DNA of 5,246 bases. Origin: Bacillota bacterium (GTDB lineage Bacteria > Bacillota > Clostridia > Christensenellales > Pumilibacteraceae). Positions 1-5,246 of this stretch are shown here, piece after piece. The translations under genes were made by a program, and so were the position numbers. Under the pieces are notes generated by a model. The model ran no database searches. It saw only the letters and a program-made list of their open reading frames with translations, and was not told the origin of the DNA. Each line of letters begins with the position of its first letter. Position 1 is the stretch's first letter. The DNA is taken from the NCBI GenBank assembly GCA_009780875.1, contig WQZE01000094.1:1-5246 (forward strand), given 5' to 3'.

Positions 1-1716
1 ATTTGGACGGACTTCAAAGAGACCAACGGCATCCCCACAGACATAGAGGTCAAAGCCGCACTCTTGCAACAAAACATTGACATGTCCCTTGACAAACTCC
101 CTGAGGACTTTTTGGACCAAGGGTATATCAAGGCACATCATAGTCCGGCGTCCGAGGGTTTTGAGGGAGAGGACAACCTTGTATCACTCTACACCCATTT
201 GACGGACACGAGCAAACAAGATAGTTTTGAGATTGTGGGCAATTATTTCACCCTCAATGCAAAAAATGTGCCACTCACCAAAGCACAAGATGACCGCAAT
301 CCTTATGGGTACAATGCAGACCCATTTGTGGTAGGATTTTCAAAGGTCAAGATATTCAACTTTGCATCCAAACAAGAATATAATTCTTTGGATGGTGCAC
401 ATCACCGTTTTGTCTCCCAAGACAAGACCAACCAAGACAACTTGATAGAGGTACAACCTGATGGGCAAAGACAGGCAATCAGTAACCTTGATATGCGTGG
501 CAATGCACCAAGGGCTGCTGAGGACAACTCTGGCGGATTGTGGGCTTTTGGGCAAATGTACAATTATGGGGACTTTGAGGTGGACAACACGATTGCCAAA
601 GACTTTGTGGCTACCGCAGAGTTCACGGAGTACACCAGCAAGCGTGTGATTTCCAATAGTATTATTGGCAACAATTACAGTTTTGGTATCACGGGCTGGC
701 TTGCGGGGGACACCAATTATATTGTAGGCAGCGAACTTGAAAAATTTGGCGGTCCCGTATTTTTGTTGACAAGTTCAAGCAGTTGGTACAATACAGATGA
801 GAATCAAAACCCCATCCTCAACAACAATTATTACGATATGGTAGACGGCTCCTCAGTGTTGATTGACCAAAGTGAGAGCATACACGCAAGGCGTACGCTC
901 ATCAATGTGGACTACCAAACACTTATCAACAATCCGGTGACGGGATATGAAAAATGGTTTGAGGCGTATGGCAATGTTGCCGACCAAATCAAGTCAATGT
1001 TGCTTGACCCAATGCAAACCAACATTGAGGACACCATTGCCAAGAGTGGCGTGGCTATCCAAAAAATACCCAAAGTGCAGGGCAGCATTGACACCGACCA
1101 AGGACCTGTGGGGACTTTCCAATTTGTGGAGGCATCGCTTGTGACGGACAGTGCAGCCACCTACAATTGGGACACAATGCCCACCAAGAACGGCTTGCGA
1201 TTTGTGGATTTTTCGGGCAAAACCCAAGGCACACAAAAAGGCGTGCACGGCTCCGTTGCGAACAACACACTCACCCAAGACGACCTTGTCAATGACTTTG
1301 ATATGGGGAGTTCGTGGATGTGGCAAGACCGTGGTAGTAATGCTTATGTAGGGGATTATGGTCCCGTGGGCAATGCGCTGGAACCTCTCAAACCACTTTT
1401 GGATGGTTTTGGGGCTGGTGATGTGAGGTTGCCTGTGGTGCAAGGGATGGGCACAACAAGAGATGCGTACGGATTGTACTTGCCTTTCACAGCGTTGCCA
1501 GGATTCTTGGAGCAGGATTTTTATAGCACATATATGGGGCAGTTGTTTAATGGGTCGGTATCAATGTCGCACGAGAAAAACAGGCAAATCATTCCCAATC
1601 TTTTTGGAGACAACAATCAATATATGCAACTTTTTGCATATGATATAGGGGCGTTGGCGGGCGTGCGTGATGGCATTGCGGGCAGTATGCAACTTGTACT
1701 CAAATATTATAGATAA
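1..1716 (+). CDS. Large putative extracytoplasmic protein, C-terminal part (5' end outside window)
   Basis: The reading frame is open from the first base to TAA at 1714-1716, giving 571 residues of a longer protein. A TTG at 64 and the ATG at 82 are possible internal starts, but neither has a Shine-Dalgarno site, and the frame upstream reads as ordinary coding sequence (IWTDFKETNG). I do not recognise a family. The fragment has no cysteine, no hydrophobic stretch long enough for a membrane helix and no sortase motif. It is rich in Asn, Asp, Gly, Tyr and Ser, with aromatic patches such as GITGW, SSSSWYN and SSWMW, and it ends in a strand-like MQLVLKYYR. This composition fits a beta-rich protein working outside the cytoplasm; that is inference. 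Any signal peptide would lie upstream of the window. The next gene also encodes an exported protein, which supports a surface locus. The coding call is firm; the function is unknown. Confidence 0.85.
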   Translation: MWTDFKETNGIPTDIEVKAALLQQNIDMSLDKLPEDFLDQGYIKAHHSPASEGFEGEDNLVSLYTHLTDTSKQDSFEIVGNYFTLNAKNVPLTKAQDDRNPYGYNADPFVVGFSKVKIFNFASKQEYNSLDGAHHRFVSQDKTNQDNLIEVQPDGQRQAISNLDMRGNAPRAAEDNSGGLWAFGQMYNYGDFEVDNTIAKDFVATAEFTEYTSKRVISNSIIGNNYSFGITGWLAGDTNYIVGSELEKFGGPVFLLTSSSSWYNTDENQNPILNNNYYDMVDGSSVLIDQSESIHARRTLINVDYQTLINNPVTGYEKWFEAYGNVADQIKSMLLDPMQTNIEDTIAKSGVAIQKIPKVQGSIDTDQGPVGTFQFVEASLVTDSAATYNWDTMPTKNGLRFVDFSGKTQGTQKGVHGSVANNTLTQDDLVNDFDMGSSWMWQDRGSNAYVGDYGPVGNALEPLKPLLDGFGAGDVRLPVVQGMGTTRDAYGLYLPFTALPGFLEQDFYSTYMGQLFNGSVSMSHEKNRQIIPNLFGDNNQYMQLFAYDIGALAGVRDGIAGSMQLVLKYYR

Positions 1717-1783
1717 AACCAAAACAATATCATTGCATTGCAAGGGGAGACGCTTGCAATGCAAGTACATACGGCGGTTTTAT
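1713..1783. repeat. Nested inverted repeat after the first gene
   Basis: The inner arms TTGCATTGCAAG (1733-1744) and CTTGCAATGCAA (1753-1764) are perfect 12-bp complements around an 8-nt loop. The outer arms ATAAAACC (1713-1720) and GGTTTTAT (1776-1783) add 8 bp, separated from the inner stem by internal loops of 12 and 11 nt. The outer left arm includes the TAA stop of the first gene. With only four T after the outer stem this is a poor intrinsic terminator. It could instead be an mRNA 3'-end or attenuating structure, or a DNA operator for the next gene. The rest of the 121-nt gap shows no convincing promoter; TTGCAA (1754-1759) with TTTTAT (1778-1783) at 18 bp is only a weak candidate. Confidence 0.6.
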
Positions 1784-1823
1784 GTGTCTGTATGCATTGC
1801 GTTGGGGTACACCCAAAAAAGGC

Positions 1824-1830
1824 AGGGGGG
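1824..1830 (+). promoter_or_regulatory. Shine-Dalgarno site deciding the start at 1838
   Basis: AGGGGGG lies 7 nt before ATG 1838. It can pair with the 16S anti-SD if one G-U wobble is allowed. It favours this ATG over the open frame that extends upstream to a GTG at 1667 inside the first gene. Confidence 0.7.
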
Positions 1831-1837
1831 ATTTGGT

Positions 1838-2317
1838 ATGAATAAAGTCGTTGTGGTGGCATTGAGTGGGATTTTTATTGCATCCATTGTGCTTATCAAT
1901 TTGCTCGGATTGTCCAACAAAGCCTATGAGGTGGAAATCCCTGTCCAAAAGATAACTATTCTCAACAAAGACGCTGTGCTGGACAACGGGGGTACACCCG
2001 ATGACCCCAAGGATGATTTTTATCAAGTGTGGTTGTACTTTGACTATGAAAATGACAATGAATACCAAATAGCGTGGGAGGTGTATCCGCTCAACGCAAC
2101 ACAAAAGTTGGTGTACTTTATTGCGGATTATGAGGAAAACCAATTGACGCTTGACAAAGAAACTGGGACGCTCTCGTTTGAGCAAGCACAAACCTATGAC
2201 ATTGGTATCAAGGCGTATGACGGATATGGAGCCAGGGCGAACATAAAGATTAGTTTTAAAAACGCCAAAGACAAGCAAGCCATCGCATTGCACGCTGAGG
2301 GTGCCCAAGTGGCATAA
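1838..2317 (+). CDS. Secreted or membrane-anchored protein with one bacterial Ig-like (Big_2-like) domain
   Basis: This gene encodes 159 residues. The start at ATG 1838 is chosen because a strong SD precedes it and the protein then begins with a typical export signal: MNK, then a hydrophobic stretch at about residues 4-25 (VVVVALSGIFIASIVLINLL). No lipobox cysteine is present, and no clear signal peptidase site is visible, so it may stay as an N-terminal anchor. Residues 32-140 look like one Ig-like beta sandwich. The WEVYPLNATQKLVYF stretch (80-94), then LTLDKETGTLSF (103-114) and YDIGIKAYDGYGARANIKI (120-138), follow the Big_2 pattern (P.NAT.k.v.., ..vd..tG.i.., ..i.v.a.dG..a...i). An Asp/Gly-rich loop, DNGGTPDDPKDD (49-60), may bind metal; this is speculation. 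The frame continues upstream to 1667, but that part overlaps the first gene and is not protein-like. A role in adhesion or surface structure is likely but unproven. Confidence 0.8.
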   Translation: MNKVVVVALSGIFIASIVLINLLGLSNKAYEVEIPVQKITILNKDAVLDNGGTPDDPKDDFYQVWLYFDYENDNEYQIAWEVYPLNATQKLVYFIADYEENQLTLDKETGTLSFEQAQTYDIGIKAYDGYGARANIKISFKNAKDKQAIALHAEGAQVA

Positions 2318-2352
2318 GTTGCGTGACGGACAATTTGGGATTGGACGGCGTC

Positions 2353-2391
2353 TTTTGCAATGTTGCCACCAGGACAAGTTGTATTGCAAAA
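2353..2391. repeat. Inverted repeat upstream of the deacetylase promoter
   Basis: TTTTGCAAT (2353-2361) and ATTGCAAAA (2383-2391) are perfect 9-bp complements, with two further G-U pairs possible inside (2362/2382 and 2363/2381) and a 17-nt loop. The arms end 6 nt before the -35 box. No T-run follows on either strand, so it does not look like a terminator. It could be an operator, or a structured 3' end of the upstream transcript. Confidence 0.45.
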
Positions 2392-2397
2392 AAATGG

Positions 2398-2426
2398 TTG
2401 CTATTTTTTGTGGTTTGTGATACAAT
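2398..2426 (+). promoter_or_regulatory. Sigma-A-type promoter for the deacetylase
   Basis: The -35 box is TTGCTA (2398-2403, 4/6 to TTGACA). A 17-bp spacer follows, then the -10 box TACAAT (2421-2426, 5/6 to TATAAT), preceded by an extended -10 TG at 2418-2419. A start of transcription 6-7 nt after the -10 box falls at about 2432-2433, on the A of the ATG start codon. The promoter would therefore make a leaderless mRNA. It would also drive the ABC genes downstream if transcription continues. Confidence 0.7.
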
Positions 2427-2432
2427 ATTGAT

Positions 2433-3224
2433 ATGATACAACATTCATTTTGCGACAAGTCAGTGGACAGCCTTTGTATTGCGGCACATTTTGATGATGT
2501 GGAGTTTATGGCTTATGGACCCATTGCACAAGCCCTGCAAACAGAGCGGGGCTTTGGTGCGGTCGTCGTGACGGATGGTGCGGGGAGTGCGAGAGCGGGC
2601 AAATATGCGAGCGTGACGGATGAGCAAATGGTGATGCTCAGAGTACAGGAGCAAATAGAGGCCGCCAAGATTGGCAAGTATAGTTTGCTTGCAATGCTGA
2701 TGCAACCATCCTCGGTGGTCAAGCAAGGTGGGGAGCCACTCTTGCAACAAATCAAGCAATTGATAATCAAGCACAAACCCACCACGGTGTATACGCACAA
2801 TTTGTTTGACAAGCATCCTACCCATATTGCTGTTTGCAAAGCAGTCATACAGGCTTTGCGGCAATTGGACAAAAAAGATTTGCCAAAAAGATTGATAGGC
2901 TGTGAGGTGTGGCGTGGGTTGGATTGGATGGATGACTCGCAAAAAGTGGCGATGGACACCTCCTACAAGCCGGATTTTGCCCAAGAGTTGATGGGTGTAT
3001 TTGAAAGCCAAATAGAGGGTGGCAAGCGATATGACAAGGCGGTGCAAGGCAGATGGCAAGCCAACGCAACCTTTTTTGAGTCGCACAAAGTGGACACGGC
3101 TACACGCTTGTCTTTTGGAGTGGATATGACGCCACTCTTGCAAGACACGACAATGACTGTGCAAGCGTTTGCGAGCAAACAGATAGATAGTCTTAGAGAC
3201 AGGGTGCTTGCTTTGCTGGGCTAA
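2433..3224 (+). CDS. PIG-L/LmbE-family zinc-dependent deacetylase
   Basis: This gene encodes 263 residues, close to the usual PIG-L size, with no signal peptide, so the product is cytoplasmic. Family members remove N-acetyl groups from GlcNAc-type sugars or sugar conjugates (GPI precursors, mycothiol, antibiotics, glycans). The metal motif AHPDD(x)E appears as AHFDDVE (18-24): His19 and Asp22 fit zinc ligands and Asp21 the catalytic base, by analogy with MshB. The second motif is HPTH (128-131), where His131 fits the third ligand. VVTDGAGS (45-52), the R..E...A helix (from Arg70) and CEVWRG (157-162) also match the family. The Pro-to-Phe change in the first motif and the HPTH form point to a divergent branch; the substrate cannot be told. 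ATG 2433 is the natural start; GTG 2463 also keeps the motif but has no SD. No SD fits before 2433, which agrees with a leaderless transcript. The ABC ATPase starts 19 nt downstream. Confidence 0.9.
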   Translation: MIQHSFCDKSVDSLCIAAHFDDVEFMAYGPIAQALQTERGFGAVVVTDGAGSARAGKYASVTDEQMVMLRVQEQIEAAKIGKYSLLAMLMQPSSVVKQGGEPLLQQIKQLIIKHKPTTVYTHNLFDKHPTHIAVCKAVIQALRQLDKKDLPKRLIGCEVWRGLDWMDDSQKVAMDTSYKPDFAQELMGVFESQIEGGKRYDKAVQGRWQANATFFESHKVDTATRLSFGVDMTPLLQDTTMTVQAFASKQIDSLRDRVLALLG

Positions 3225-3232
3225 CCCAAGCC

Positions 3233-3240
3233 AGGGAGAG
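3233..3240 (+). promoter_or_regulatory. Shine-Dalgarno site of the ABC ATPase gene
   Basis: AGGGAGAG lies just before ATG 3244; its AGGGAG core is 5 nt away. It selects this start over an upstream TTG-type start at 3208 inside the deacetylase gene. It also argues that the long N-terminal tail is translated, because no later ATG has a comparable site. Confidence 0.75.
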
Positions 3241-3243
3241 AAT

Positions 3244-4341
3244 ATGACAGATATAATGCAAAATCAAGAGATAGAGAGTGAGACGCTTGCAATGAGTGAG
3301 GCATCCCAAGAGTCCATAGAGACAACCGAGGCGGTAGCACCTGTACAGAGTGAGACCGAGACTCTCGTCACTATGCCAAGTGAGCCTACAAGCAAGGTGG
3401 TGGAGACAAAAGAGCCCAACACCATTGTACGGACACACGGCATCACCAAAAAATATGGTCAAAAAACGGTGGTGGATAGCGTGTCAATGCACATTCGTGA
3501 GGGCGACATCTATGGGTTTATTGGCTCCAATGGGGCGGGAAAGACCACTTTTATTAGGTGTTTGATGGGGCTTGTGCACCCGACAGCGGGTGAGTACGAG
3601 ATTTTGGGTTGTAGCAGTCGCTCCAAAGAAATCCATCAAAAGAGGCAACAAATAGGTGCTATTGTAGAGGTTCCTGCACTTATGCACAATCTCACGGCGT
3701 ATCGTTGTCTCAAAGCACACGCTATGTTGTACTACAAAAAGATAGATGACGCCAAAATCAAGGAGTTGCTTGCTTTGGTGGGCTTGCAAAACACGGGCAA
3801 CAAAAAAGTCAGAGATTTTTCTTTGGGGATGAGGCAAAGGATGGCGATTGCACAGGCCTTGGTGGGCGACCCAAAAGTTTTGATTTTGGATGAGCCTACC
3901 AACGGTATGGACCCACAAGGCATCATTGAAATGCGCCATTTTTTGCATATGTTGCGTGATACCAAGGGGCTGACCATTTTGGTGTCTAGCCATATCTTGG
4001 GCGAGTTGCAGTTGCTTGCCAATCGTTTTGGTATCATAGACAACGGCAAATTGGTGGATGAATTTGATGCAAGCAGTTTTGCGGGGGTGAGCGGTGCCAC
4101 CATCACTTTGCAGTTTGAGGGCGAGCACCTCCAAAAAGCAAAAGATTTGTTGGCTACGAGTCTCAGCGAGGGGGAGTACACTGTCAAGGATGGACAAATT
4201 ACTTTGCCAGAGAAGGACTTTGCCAAGACCAACAAGTGGTTGGTTATTGCAGACATTGAGTACAGTTTTGCTGCCAAATCAAGCAAAGGACTAGAAGATT
4301 ATTTTATGGACAAAATTGGCAAAAAGCAAGAACAAAAATAA
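3244..4341 (+). CDS. ABC exporter ATP-binding protein, BcrA/lantibiotic-export type
   Basis: This gene encodes 365 residues, about 60 more than the usual 300 for this type. It is the ATPase that would power the permease encoded next. From residue 61 the nucleotide-binding domain is complete: Tyr71 as A-loop aromatic, Walker A GSNGAGKT (94-101), signature FSLGMRQR (192-199), Walker B VLILDEP (212-218) with Glu217 catalytic, D-loop GMDP (221-224) and H-loop His250 in SSH. The Q-loop position reads IVEVPAL, with Glu142 in place of Gln; the same substitution is common in the BcrA group (IxExPA). Residues 283-360 are a small accessory domain. Residues 1-60 are an acidic Ser/Glu/Thr tail without Cys or membrane helix, probably disordered. 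BcrA-type pumps often export antimicrobial peptides or lipid-linked compounds. No sensor kinase or peptide gene is present here, so the substrate is open. Probably cotranscribed with the deacetylase. Confidence 0.92.
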   Translation: MTDIMQNQEIESETLAMSEASQESIETTEAVAPVQSETETLVTMPSEPTSKVVETKEPNTIVRTHGITKKYGQKTVVDSVSMHIREGDIYGFIGSNGAGKTTFIRCLMGLVHPTAGEYEILGCSSRSKEIHQKRQQIGAIVEVPALMHNLTAYRCLKAHAMLYYKKIDDAKIKELLALVGLQNTGNKKVRDFSLGMRQRMAIAQALVGDPKVLILDEPTNGMDPQGIIEMRHFLHMLRDTKGLTILVSSHILGELQLLANRFGIIDNGKLVDEFDASSFAGVSGATITLQFEGEHLQKAKDLLATSLSEGEYTVKDGQITLPEKDFAKTNKWLVIADIEYSFAAKSSKGLEDYFMDKIGKKQEQK

Positions 4342-4361
4342 GAGAGCAAACAAAAAAGGCG

Positions 4362-4378
4362 GCACGCAAGGGGCGTGC
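4362..4378 (+). repeat. Small hairpin between ATPase and permease genes
   Basis: GCACGC (4362-4367) and GCGTGC (4373-4378) are perfect 6-bp complements with a 5-nt AAGGG loop. No T-run follows, so it is not an intrinsic terminator. Its position within the 62-nt gap, 13 nt before the permease SD, suggests an mRNA-processing or stability element that sets the ratio of the two subunits. That role is inferred only. Confidence 0.4.
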
Positions 4379-4391
4379 AAGGCATCAACCC

Positions 4392-4397
4392 AAAGGA
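4392..4397 (+). promoter_or_regulatory. Shine-Dalgarno site of the permease gene
   Basis: AAAGGA lies 6 nt before ATG 4404 and supports this start. No promoter is evident in the gap, which fits translation from the ATPase transcript. Confidence 0.6.
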
Positions 4398-4403
4398 TAT
4401 TTT

Positions 4404-5189
4404 ATGGGCAAATTATTGAGACACGAATTTTATAAATTTTTCACCTCCAAGGCAAGTTATATCATCTTTGGGATACCCATTGTGATGATGATTGCGTTGG
4501 CAGCCATTGGAGTGCCTTTTCGTGGGCAAGAGATGATGGTTATGTTTTTTGGGGCAATGAGCGGATTTTGGTCTTTGTTTTTGGTGATTTTCATTTCTCA
4601 AAATGTGAGTACGGATTATGGCAAGGGCATTGTCCGCAATATGATAATGAGTGGGCACACACGCAACAAGGTGTACTTTGCAAAGTTGATACTTTGCGTC
4701 GTGGTGTCTGTGGTTGTCGTTGTTTTGATGTCATTGATAGTTGCTTTTTGCAATCGCGTTGGAATTGTACAAGGATTAGGGTTTGAGAGTTTTCTGATAG
4801 AGCAAGACAAATTTTGGGTATTTATGGGCTTGATATTGCTGTCTATTGTGGCGTTTGTGGTGTTCATTTTTGCAATGGCCAATCTCACCAAAAGCATCGG
4901 TGCCACGATTGGTATTGCGATTGGGGCGTCTATTTTGTTCCCTTTGTTGCCAGTTTTTGGGTCGTTGGCGAATTCCAATACCGTGATTCAGATTTTGGAT
5001 TTTGTGAGCAAGTTGTATGTGGGTTCTTTGTTTCAACTCAGTGCTAACATTGCACTGCCTCTGGTAGGTGCCCCTACGGATGGCGATTGGACTCACAACG
5101 CCATCTTGTACGCAAGCGTAGCGGCAGGAACCATTCTCGTATTTGGTGCAATGTCCTTGTTGCGCATGAACCGTGAAGATTTGAAATAA
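4404..5189 (+). CDS. ABC-2 type transporter permease
   Basis: This gene encodes 261 residues and is the membrane partner of the preceding ATPase. Six hydrophobic segments are visible at about 19-36, 44-65, 92-116, 138-160, 166-187 and 234-254. The N-terminus (MGKLLRHEFYKFF) is the short basic amphipathic segment typical of ABC-2 permeases. The cytoplasmic loop STDYGKGIVRNMIMSGHTR (69-87) matches the conserved E/D-x-x-x-G-x-x-R-N-x-x-x-x-G pattern of BcrB-like and ABC2_membrane proteins that contacts the ATPase. The protein ends in LRMNREDLK on the cytoplasmic side. Length and layout are normal for the family, and no permease domain is fused to the ATPase. The stop codon is the first triplet of a tandem octamer repeat. 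Substrate unknown; with the ATPase it most likely exports a peptide, lipid or drug. Confidence 0.9.
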   Translation: MGKLLRHEFYKFFTSKASYIIFGIPIVMMIALAAIGVPFRGQEMMVMFFGAMSGFWSLFLVIFISQNVSTDYGKGIVRNMIMSGHTRNKVYFAKLILCVVVSVVVVVLMSLIVAFCNRVGIVQGLGFESFLIEQDKFWVFMGLILLSIVAFVVFIFAMANLTKSIGATIGIAIGASILFPLLPVFGSLANSNTVIQILDFVSKLYVGSLFQLSANIALPLVGAPTDGDWTHNAILYASVAAGTILVFGAMSLLRMNREDLK

Positions 5190-5246
5190 AAAGATAAAAA
5201 GATAAAAAGATAAAAAGATAAAAAGATAAAAAGATAAAAAGATAAA
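5187..5246. repeat. Tandem octamer repeat TAAAAAGA, running off the right edge
   Basis: There are seven perfect copies of TAAAAAGA, starting at 5187, 5195, 5203, 5211, 5219, 5227 and 5235, plus a 4-nt start of an eighth. All copies are identical. The first TAA is the permease stop. Changes in copy number would not alter the permease, because the stop lies in the first unit. They could change spacing to a promoter or start downstream, outside the window. No terminator for the ABC genes is visible before the edge. Confidence 0.97.

Noticed and set aside
1802..1816. Hairpin TTGGG/CCCAA before the Ig-gene ribosome site
   Set aside because: A 5-bp stem is readily found by chance, and there is no support from a second feature.
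1667..1837. Upstream extension of the Ig-domain gene to a GTG at 1667
   Set aside because: It overlaps the end of the first gene, lacks an SD, and would bury the signal peptide behind 57 basic, Cys-containing residues.
2325..2356. Possible terminator after the Ig-domain gene (GACG/CGTC and CAAT/ATTG stems, then TTTT)
   Set aside because: The stems are only 4 bp each with an asymmetric internal loop, and the T-run is four bases. This is too weak to call.
1730..2458. Antisense open frame of 242 codons covering the Ig-domain gene and both gaps
   Set aside because: The product is rich in Cys and His with no family resemblance and no ribosome site. The sense frame has a signal segment and Ig-like domain. 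The sense genes use TTG rather than TTA for Leu, which removes antisense stops and leaves long empty frames.
2460..3164. Antisense open frame of 234 codons over the deacetylase gene
   Set aside because: The sense strand carries the complete PIG-L motifs. The antisense product has no recognisable features.
3484..4197. Antisense open frame of 237 codons over the ABC ATPase gene
   Set aside because: It is a shadow of the ATPase frame, which holds all nucleotide-binding motifs.
5187..5246. CRISPR array
   Set aside because: The repeats are 8 nt and contiguous with no spacers; this is a simple tandem repeat.

Overview
The window carries five genes, all on the + strand, with GC in the mid-40s percent. 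There are Shine-Dalgarno sites before three of the genes, TTG-rich leucine usage, and TAA as the stop of every gene. A BcrA-type ABC exporter, a PIG-L deacetylase and an Ig-like secreted protein suggest a low-to-mid GC Gram-positive bacterium, probably an uncultured gut Clostridia-type lineage. That placement is inference from style, not from a marker gene. There are no rRNA, tRNA or CRISPR features, no transposase, and no sign of a phage.

Left part (1-2317): the 3' end of a long gene for a cysteine-free, Asn/Asp/Gly/Tyr-rich protein with no recognisable domain, open at the left edge. It is followed by a 121-nt gap holding a nested inverted repeat, then a small gene for a membrane-anchored or secreted protein with one bacterial Ig-like (Big_2-like) domain. 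Both products look extracytoplasmic and may form a cell-surface locus.

Middle (2318-3224): a 115-nt gap holds a 9-bp inverted repeat and a good sigma-A-type promoter. The -10 box lies six bases before the ATG of a PIG-L/LmbE-family zinc deacetylase. No ribosome binding site fits in that space, so the deacetylase mRNA is predicted to be leaderless.

Right part (3225-5246): 19 nt after the deacetylase starts an ABC ATPase of the BcrA/lantibiotic-export type, with an unusual acidic, low-complexity N-terminal tail of about 60 residues. It is followed by its six-helix ABC-2 permease. The three genes probably form one transcription unit for envelope modification and export, with the substrate unknown. 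The permease stop codon is the first triplet of a tandem repeat (period 8, TAAAAAGA) that runs off the right edge.

No clearly new system is visible. The best leads are the predicted leaderless deacetylase transcript, the inverted repeats in both larger gaps built around TTGCAA (strongly over-represented here), the odd ATPase tail, and the octamer repeat fused to the permease stop.
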